NCBI RefSeq assembly: GCF_003012705.1
Contig: NZ_PXYL01000002.1
Location: forward strand, 310,001 to 374,000
DNA length: 64,000 bases
Reading direction: 5' to 3'
Source of the DNA: Pseudaminobacter soli (ex Li et al. 2025)
Lineage (GTDB): Bacteria > Pseudomonadota > Alphaproteobacteria > Rhizobiales > Rhizobiaceae
Each line of letters starts with the position of its first letter. Positions within the stretch are counted from its first letter, which is position 1. The notes beneath the pieces were generated by a model. The model saw only the letters and a program-made list of their open reading frames with translations, was not told the origin of the DNA and did no database searches. This document shows positions 63,988 through 64,000 of the stretch, piece by piece. The position numbers and the translations under genes are program-made.

Positions 63988-64000
63988 TCAAACGCCTAGG

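Overview
The window is GC-rich, densely coded DNA with no tRNA, rRNA, insertion sequence or CRISPR array that I can see. Gene content points to an alphaproteobacterium of the Rhizobiales, probably near Mesorhizobium/Aminobacter/Rhizobium. It carries many ABC uptake systems, a MatB-type malonyl-CoA ligase, a phosphonate monoester hydrolase very like the Rhizobium leguminosarum enzyme, a palindrome in front of metH of the kind expected for SahR, and a short palindromic repeat of rhizobial type. This placement is inference from gene content.

Layout. 1-9.5 kb: tail of a class III aminotransferase, a CE4/PuuE-like deacetylase, a dipeptide-type ABC transporter (dppB, dppC, fused dppDF), a creatininase-family hydrolase, a MarR regulator with two matching operators, the solute-binding protein and an isoaspartyl peptidase. 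9.5-12 kb: ornithine cyclodeaminase, arginase and an Lrp regulator. 12-19 kb: a polar-amino-acid ABC system whose binding protein is separated from its permeases by an IclR operon (iclR, SDR, second CE4 protein). Two nearly identical 16-bp palindromes join these parts, and an M20 amidohydrolase has decayed inside the transporter operon. 19-31 kb: a small membrane protein, a Crp/Fnr regulator, a stand-alone Rieske protein and a four-gene RND efflux operon. 31-41 kb: metH, phosphonate monoester hydrolase, agmatinase, a Nudix protein, a possible 25-codon gene, and a second dipeptide-type binding protein with its own creatininase-family neighbour. 41-45 kb: XRE-cupin regulator, FAD amine oxidoreductase and matB.

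45-57 kb is the most unusual part. A BMP-type nucleoside importer (binding protein, double ATPase, two permeases) is co-transcribed with two different nucleoside hydrolases. Divergent from it are two tandem DUF1185 genes. Convergent with those is an operon of an isochorismatase-like amidase, a MarR regulator and an enamidase-like cyclic amidohydrolase, followed by a divergent epimerase/SDR pair. Together they look like an undescribed route that imports a nucleoside-like compound, removes the sugar and opens a nitrogen ring. 57-64 kb: a MocR regulator divergent from another amino-acid-type ABC operon, a cytoplasmic 4,5-dihydroxyphthalate-decarboxylase-like protein and an M20 amidohydrolase.

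The common theme is scavenging of nitrogen compounds: amino acids, peptides, arginine, agmatine, and cyclic amides or imides. Each module has a local regulator of a different family, often with a visible palindrome beside it.
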